From: Bacilli bacterium
GTDB taxonomy: Bacteria; Bacillota_I; Bacilli_A; RFN20; CAG-826
Direction of reading: 5' to 3'
Assembly (NCBI GenBank): GCA_016298185.1
Contig: JAEDDA010000011.1
Coordinates: forward strand, 1-36,999
Length of the DNA: 36,999 nt
The notes beneath the pieces were generated by a model. It did no database searches, was not told the DNA's origin, and saw only the letters and a list, made by a program, of their open reading frames with translations. This document shows positions 33,096 to 36,999 of this stretch, in pieces (position 1 is the first letter of the stretch; every line of letters begins with the position of its first letter). A program made the translations under genes and the position numbers.

Positions 33096-33677
33096 TTATG
33101 CGGATTTTTTCTTGTCATTAAGTGCTGCAAAAACAATCACTAATACACCAGTAGCTAAAACCAAGATACCCAAGATAACAAATGATGCAACAATTAAGCC
33201 ATCTAGTTTAGGTGCAAAGGCAATACCTAATATACCTAATGTAATTGCAACAACCGCAACAATTGCCATGATGACAATAAGTGATTTCTTTTCTTTATAA
33301 ACAATTAAAGATACAAGTTTAAATAAGCATGCAGCGCCAAACACTAATGTGAAGACAGAGATAATATATACTAAAAGTATATTTGGAATAGTAAAACCAA
33401 TTCCAAATCTCGCAACCAATAATAGAATACCTGCGGAAATAATTCCTGCGCTAATCAACAAAGATGGCGTAAATCCTTTATGAGTTTCAGAAAAAATAGT
33501 AATTATTAAACTAACTAAACCTAAAACTAATAAGGAGCTAGCAATAACGATGTTAATAACATCTTGTAGCTTGCCTAAATTTAAACAAGCAAGAACGATG
33601 ATTAAAATACCTAAAGCGATAATAAATGCACCAGTTGCGTATTTAATCTTTTTGTATTTTTCTAATATATTATTCAT
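33096..33677 (-). CDS. DUF308/HdeD-like membrane protein
   Basis: A 193-residue very hydrophobic protein with about six membrane helices (near 14-33, 41-60, 74-93, 100-125, 134-155 and 163-185), short loops and a Lys-rich tail (NDKKKSA). The pattern of helix pairs with LGILxI/LxxGxL repeats resembles HdeD/DUF308 proteins, linked to acid or envelope stress in enterobacteria. The assignment rests on layout rather than a unique motif, so function is open. GGGGGA lies 7 nt before the ATG, and a promoter with a perfect TATAAT lies further upstream. The gene is monocistronic. Confidence 0.7.
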   Translation of the reverse strand: MNNILEKYKKIKYATGAFIIALGILIIVLACLNLGKLQDVINIVIASSLLVLGLVSLIITIFSETHKGFTPSLLISAGIISAGILLLVARFGIGFTIPNILLVYIISVFTLVFGAACLFKLVSLIVYKEKKSLIVIMAIVAVVAITLGILGIAFAPKLDGLIVASFVILGILVLATGVLVIVFAALNDKKKSA

Positions 33678-33696
33678 AACAAATCCCCCTATGTTT

Positions 33697-33725
33697 ATTA
33701 TAAAATAAATAAAACAAATAGTAAC
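33697..33725 (-). promoter_or_regulatory. Promoter of the DUF308-like gene
   Basis: GTTACT (33725-33720, 3 of 6), a 17-nt spacer and a perfect TATAAT (33702-33697) on the minus strand place transcription about 10-13 nt upstream of the GGGGGA site. The divergent ampS promoter must lie in the same 59 bp. Confidence 0.5.
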
Positions 33726-33736
33726 GAGGTAAAAAT

Positions 33737-34957
33737 ATGGAAGAAAAATTATTACGAGAATATGCCAGATTAATTGCTCGTATTGGCGGACACGTCAATA
33801 AAGGTGATGAGGTTTGGATTAATGCTGGATTAGATCAACCAGAATTTGTATATATGGTAGTCGAAGAATGCTATAAAGCAGGGGCCAAATTTGTTGATGT
33901 TAAATGGGACTACGAAGAAATGGCTAGACTCCATTATAAATATGCAACAGTTGGTGAATTATCTAAGGTTTCGCCTATGGCGTTAGCAAGATTAAAATAC
34001 ATGGTTAAGAAGCTTCCAACAATGATTCACCTTATATCTGATGACCCAGATGGTTTAAAAGGCGTAAATCAGGCAAAAATGGCCAAAACACATATGAAAC
34101 GCTTACCTAAGATTAAAAAATACCGCGAAGCGATGGATGGCAAATACAAATGGTGTATCGCTGGTGTTCCCGGAAAAGCCTGGGCCAAGAAAATGTTCCC
34201 AGAACTAAGTGAAGAAGAAGCGATCGAAAAATTATGGGAAGCCATTTTAAAAACATCCCGTGTTGATGGTAATGACGCAATTAAAAATTGGGAAGATCAT
34301 AATGCTTTCTTGATTAAGCAAAGAGATAAACTTAAATCTTTAGATTTACGTAAGCTATATTACAAAGCAAGCAATGGTACAAACTTCGAAGTTGAACTCA
34401 TTCCTGGTATTAACTGGGGTGCTGGTGTTGAAGTTGCTCCTAATAAAGGTGAATTCAATCCAAATATTCCTACAGAAGAAGTGTTTACTTCTCCATACGC
34501 TGGTAGATGCGAAGGTACATTAGTGGCATCTAAACCATTAAGTTACAATGGTGAATTAATCGAAGATTTCTCAATTACATTCAAAAATGGTAAAGTCTCA
34601 GAAGTTCACGCCAGAAAGAATCAAAAATTATTAGAACATATGGTTTCTATGGATGAAGGTGCTGCACAATTAGGTGAAGTTGCTTTGGTGCCATATACAT
34701 CCCCAATTAATTTAAGTGGTTTGTTATTCTATAACACACTCTATGATGAAAATGCCGCTTGTCACGTTGCCTTAGGTATTGGATTCAAAGAATTATTAGA
34801 TGTTAATTTGACAACTGAAGCAGCAAAAGCCAAAGGCATCAATGATTCAATGATTCACGTTGACTTCATGGTGGGTACCAAAGATTTAGATATCGTTGGT
34901 GTTGATGCAAAAGGAAATAAACATCAAATATTCAAAGATGGTGAATGGGCTATCTAG
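33737..34957 (+). CDS. M29-family metallo-aminopeptidase (AmpS-like)
   Basis: A cytosolic thermophilic-type aminopeptidase that trims N-terminal residues from peptides, using two metal ions. The 406-residue length is normal for M29. Metal-ligand segments are visible in order: FNPNIPTEEVFTSP (Glu), MDEGAAQLGEVALVP (Glu), ENAACHVALGIGF (His), then SMIHVDFMVGT (His and Asp). The N-terminal half carries GGHVNKGDEVWINAG and a WDYEEMARLHYKYA segment typical of AmpS/PepS. CGAGG lies 8 nt before the ATG. Peptide recycling is the likely role, as for Bacillus AmpS. The gene is alone, with no clear terminator of its own on this strand. Confidence 0.94.
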   Translation: MEEKLLREYARLIARIGGHVNKGDEVWINAGLDQPEFVYMVVEECYKAGAKFVDVKWDYEEMARLHYKYATVGELSKVSPMALARLKYMVKKLPTMIHLISDDPDGLKGVNQAKMAKTHMKRLPKIKKYREAMDGKYKWCIAGVPGKAWAKKMFPELSEEEAIEKLWEAILKTSRVDGNDAIKNWEDHNAFLIKQRDKLKSLDLRKLYYKASNGTNFEVELIPGINWGAGVEVAPNKGEFNPNIPTEEVFTSPYAGRCEGTLVASKPLSYNGELIEDFSITFKNGKVSEVHARKNQKLLEHMVSMDEGAAQLGEVALVPYTSPINLSGLLFYNTLYDENAACHVALGIGFKELLDVNLTTEAAKAKGINDSMIHVDFMVGTKDLDIVGVDAKGNKHQIFKDGEWAI

Positions 34958-35035
34958 TAATAATAGATTGTTTACTAAATAAAGTTTGATGCATTAACAA
35001 AACAAGAACGAAACTATGGTTGTGTTTAATTAAAA

Positions 35036-35085
35036 TATCCCATATCTTTTTGAAGTCGATGATGAAGACATCAAAAAATGGGATA
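35036..35085 (-). terminator. Long stem-loop, likely terminator of the dinB-yolD operon
   Basis: TATCCCAT pairs with ATGGGATA (35036-35043 with 35078-35085) and TTTTTGA pairs with TCAAAAA (35047-35053 with 35071-35077). GTC/GAC lies further in, with a 3-nt bulge and a 9-nt loop. On the minus strand the stem is followed by TTTTAATT, 27 nt after the yolD stop. On the plus strand no U-tract follows. Confidence 0.6.
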
Positions 35086-35111
35086 CACTTATCGAAAAAG
35101 ATCAAAATTAA

Positions 35112-35417
35112 TTATTTAATTCCAATTAAATCTCTTAATGAGATTTTGATGCCATTAGTTAATAAAAGATTTCTATTAAAAGCATCTATCTTCTTGATGG
35201 TGCTTTTTTCTTTTAAGATTTTTCCGTTTTTATAATAATAAAACTCGTATTCTTGTCCTTGGTAGTTAACTAACTTACCATTAATCTCGTCCGCGACTTC
35301 ATTGCTTATTAAAGGCTTTTCGACTTTCTCTTCGCTTTTATATAAGTTATCTAAAGTTGACCATTGATCTTCTAGGGTTTTATAAGGTGCCCATTTTTTC
35401 ATTCCGCGATCACTCAT
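35112..35417 (-). CDS. YolD-like protein
   Basis: A 101-residue protein of the YolD family, usually encoded beside UvrX/YqjW-type Y-family polymerases in Bacilli and thought to act with them in damage tolerance. The N-terminal signature is MSDRGMKKWAPYKTLEDQW (compare RGMxKWxPF...EQ). The rest is a small beta-rich SH3-like domain (EYEFYYYKNGKILKEKSTIKKID). Its ATG overlaps the polymerase stop by 4 nt (ATGA), so expression is coupled. The nearest ribosome site is AGGAA next to the overlap. Confidence 0.85.
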   Translation of the reverse strand: MSDRGMKKWAPYKTLEDQWSTLDNLYKSEEKVEKPLISNEVADEINGKLVNYQGQEYEFYYYKNGKILKEKSTIKKIDAFNRNLLLTNGIKISLRDLIGIK

Positions 35418-36661
35418 TTCCTATGCCCCCCTATCTGATTATGTCTTTCAATAGCGGTGCTGTTTTCAGTTAACGCACTCGCTCTTAATAATATGTTTTT
35501 ACCATATTTATCTTTGAGCTTGTCCATAGCTTTAAATAAGTCATGATTATCTTTTTCTTTTTTGGCATCTCCAAACATATCAATTTGTTTGAAACCACCA
35601 TTGGAAAGCTTGCCAAAATTGATTCCAATTCTACGAATTGGCAAATCTTGAATATATTTATGTTTGATTTCCATTAAAGCATTGAACAATTCTTCTGTAT
35701 CATCAGTAGGATGTAATAAAGACATTTGTCTAGAGAACCCACCCATAGTTTCTTTTGAATAACCAATATACAAAGAAACAAGTTCGCATTGTTTTCCTTC
35801 GCTTCTTAGTTTTTGTGATAAATCATCACACATTTCCCTAATAATAGTGGTAGCTTCATCTTTCTTATAGTCTTTGAATAACACTTGTCCTAGCGAAAGA
35901 CTGGTGCTCTTTGGAACATATACTTCATGAACATCAGATTCATCAATTCCGTTAGCGTGAGCAATGAGTTGATCACCCATAATACCGAAGTGATCGTGTA
36001 TGAAATTTTTATCAGCATTGGCTAGTTCACGGACATTATATATGCCTAAACTGTTCAATTTCACTGCAGTTCTCTCACCAATTCCCCAAATTTTAGTAAG
36101 TGGTGATATAGGCCATAACTTGGTTTTGATATCTTTTTGTTTCATTGTAGCGATGCCATTCTTTTCATGTTTGGCATATATATCTAGCGCTACTTTTGAT
36201 AAGAAAAAGTTATCACCGATACCAGCGGTGGCTTGTAGTCCTGTTTTCTCTTTAATTGTTTGAATAATTTTACTAACTAACTGAAGTGGGGTCATCTTGT
36301 AGTAATTGAGATAACTAGTGATATCTAAGAATGCTTCATCAATAGAGTAGACATGAATATCTTCTTCACTGACAAAGTCCATCATGATTCTTACAACTTC
36401 AGCGGACTTCTCAATATATCTTTGCATTCTTGGAACTGCATAGACATAGTCATAACCCTTAGGTAAATCTCTAATTCTTAATCTAGAAGGAACTCCTCTA
36501 GCTTTCAAATAAGGAGACACACTTAAAACAATTGTATTATTACCTCTATCCTTATCTGCGACCACTAAAGGAGTGGTCCAAGCATCGAGGCCACGATCAA
36601 CACATTCTACGAATGAATAAAAAGCTTTTAGGTCAATAACAGCGATTGTTTTATTCGGCAT
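35414..36661 (-). CDS. Y-family DNA polymerase (DinB/UvrX type)
   Basis: A translesion polymerase that copies past damaged bases. From ATG 36661 it has 415 residues. The palm motifs are IAVIDLKAFYSFVECV (first metal Asp) and IHVYSIDEAFLDITSY (Asp-Glu pair). The nucleotide contact VLSVSPYLKARGV, the helix-hairpin-helix IWGIGERTAVKLNSLGI and the little-finger domain follow. The C-terminal end, GGFKQIDMFGD, resembles the beta-clamp motif QxxLF. The shape matches Bacillus UvrX/YqjW, which are also paired with YolD. An upstream frame to 36751 is rejected: TATAAT ends exactly 6 nt before ATG 36661. It ends on TGA, the only TGA stop in the window. No LexA box was seen. Confidence 0.93.
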   Translation of the reverse strand: MPNKTIAVIDLKAFYSFVECVDRGLDAWTTPLVVADKDRGNNTIVLSVSPYLKARGVPSRLRIRDLPKGYDYVYAVPRMQRYIEKSAEVVRIMMDFVSEEDIHVYSIDEAFLDITSYLNYYKMTPLQLVSKIIQTIKEKTGLQATAGIGDNFFLSKVALDIYAKHEKNGIATMKQKDIKTKLWPISPLTKIWGIGERTAVKLNSLGIYNVRELANADKNFIHDHFGIMGDQLIAHANGIDESDVHEVYVPKSTSLSLGQVLFKDYKKDEATTIIREMCDDLSQKLRSEGKQCELVSLYIGYSKETMGGFSRQMSLLHPTDDTEELFNALMEIKHKYIQDLPIRRIGINFGKLSNGGFKQIDMFGDAKKEKDNHDLFKAMDKLKDKYGKNILLRASALTENSTAIERHNQIGGHRK

Positions 36662-36667
36662 AGCATT

Positions 36668-36697
36668 ATTATAAAGATAATATTTATTAATTATCAG
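36668..36697 (-). promoter_or_regulatory. dinB promoter giving a leaderless mRNA
   Basis: On the minus strand CTGATA (36697-36692, 4 of 6), an 18-nt spacer and a perfect TATAAT (36673-36668) end 6 nt before ATG 36661. Transcription at the usual +7 begins on the A of the start codon. There is no Shine-Dalgarno. Confidence 0.65.
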
Positions 36698-36715
36698 TAT
36701 TGACATGAATATAGT

Positions 36716-36744
36716 TTGTAATTTTTTGAAAAGATAGATAAGAT
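36716..36744 (+). promoter_or_regulatory. Putative tRNA-Ala promoter
   Basis: TTGTAA (36716-36721, 4 of 6), a 17-nt spacer and TAAGAT (36739-36744, 4 of 6) end 11 nt before the mature tRNA 5' end. GATAAT at 36742-36747 is an alternative -10 with a poorer spacer. Confidence 0.35.
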
Positions 36745-36755
36745 AATACACGCAT

Positions 36756-36831
36756 GGGTCTGTAGCTCATCTGGGAGAGCGCATCGTTCGCAACGATGAG
36801 GTAGCCGGTTCGATCCCGGTCAGATCCACCA
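36756..36831 (+). tRNA. tRNA-Ala (anticodon CGC)
   Basis: A full cloverleaf with encoded CCA. The acceptor GGGTCTG/CAGATCC contains the G3-U70 wobble pair that AlaRS recognises. The D arm is GCTC/GAGC, the anticodon stem CATCG/CGATG has loop TTCGCAA (anticodon CGC at 36789-36791), the variable loop is AGGTA and the T arm is GCCGG/CCGGT with loop TTCGATC. It reads the GCG codon, rare in an AT-rich genome. The 3' end ACCA is at 36828-36831. Confidence 0.97.
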
Positions 36832-36999
36832 ATCTAGTGAAAATTATCGTCGTCGAAAGTCACTTATCCAATATTGAATAAATTGACTTATCCGACAAAC
36901 ATGAAAGAAGTCCTTGAAAGAGGGCTTTTCTTGTGCCTTGGATCTTTTGTATAAGTAAAAGATATCCACTCTTACTTATATGCAGACAAAGAAATATCA
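36832..36999. other. Non-coding stretch after the tRNA with repeats and a possible terminator
   Basis: No convincing coding frame is present. ACTTATCC occurs twice, 24 bp apart (36862-36869, 36886-36893). AAGTCC/GGGCTT with loop TTGAAAGA, then TTTTCTT (36908-36934 region), may terminate the tRNA transcript. A perfect 9-bp inverted repeat TATAAGTAA/TTACTTATA lies at 36950-36958 and 36972-36980. The stretch continues past the window edge. Confidence 0.4.

Noticed and set aside
35414..35416. UGA read as tryptophan
   Set aside because: All long frames close without internal TGA, Trp is encoded by TGG throughout, dinB ends on TGA in the right place, and prfB with its TGA frameshift is present.
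36662..36751. Longer dinB N-terminus from 36751
   Set aside because: The extra 30 residues lie over the promoter, are low-complexity, and do not match Y-family N-termini, which begin at about MPNKTIAVIDLKAFY.
1..36999. CRISPR arrays, insertion sequences, prophage genes, rRNA genes, riboswitches or T-boxes
   Set aside because: No regularly spaced repeats, transposase or phage motifs, rRNA stretches or recognisable riboswitch cores were seen on reading both strands.

Overview
The window reads as ordinary bacterial chromosome from an AT-rich Bacillota, most likely a Bacilli or Erysipelotrichia lineage close to the Mollicutes. Three things point there. The housekeeping clusters follow Bacillus gene order (dnaX-ebfC-recR-tmk-holB-ricT-rsmI, prfA-prmC-rpiB, comFA-comFC-secA-prfB, then uvrB). 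A yolD/Y-family polymerase pair is present. Stops are overwhelmingly TAA/TAG: of 32 visible stop codons I count 23 TAA, 8 TAG and 1 TGA. TGA still acts as a stop, because prfB keeps the RF2 autoregulatory frameshift and dinB ends on TGA, so the Mollicutes UGA=Trp code does not apply. No species can be named from sequence alone.

Layout. 1-2342 (-): pyruvate phosphate dikinase, cut by the window edge, divergent from 2491-5385 (+), an operon of an FGGY sugar kinase, an ATP-grasp enzyme and a 46-residue basic protein. 5490-6386: DegV, closed by two tandem terminators. 6469-8256: RimK-like ATP-grasp ligase and an RluA-type pseudouridine synthase. 8286-10576: a DUF1538 membrane protein followed by two PII-like proteins, the least understood unit here. 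10610-12445 (-): typA. 12549-15743 (+): a large YfhO-family membrane protein. 15764-21747 (-): the replication/repair/ribosome cluster dnaX to rsmI. 21889-24248 (+): release factor 1, its methylase PrmC, and RpiB. 24300-26040: comFA and comFC. 26168-33037: secA, prfB, a YitT-type membrane protein, uvrB and secG. 33096-33677 (-): a DUF308/HdeD-like membrane protein. 33737-34957 (+): an M29 aminopeptidase. 35112-36661 (-): dinB/uvrX-type polymerase and yolD. 36756-36831 (+): tRNA-Ala(CGC).

How it fits together. Translation termination is well covered: RF1, RF2 and PrmC, which methylates the GGQ glutamine of both. Secretion is represented by SecA and SecG, and lesion handling by UvrB, RecR and the Y-family polymerase. 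The PII pair beside DUF1538 suggests a nucleotide-sensing, PII-gated membrane transporter of unknown substrate. Several genes without a Shine-Dalgarno sequence have a -10-like hexamer 5-10 nt before the start codon, suggesting leaderless or near-leaderless mRNAs (dinB, yfhO, the DUF1538 gene, the RimK-like gene), while most other genes have clear GGAGG-type sites. No insertion sequence, phage gene or CRISPR array was seen. No gap between genes exceeds 300 bases; the largest is the 168 nt after the tRNA.
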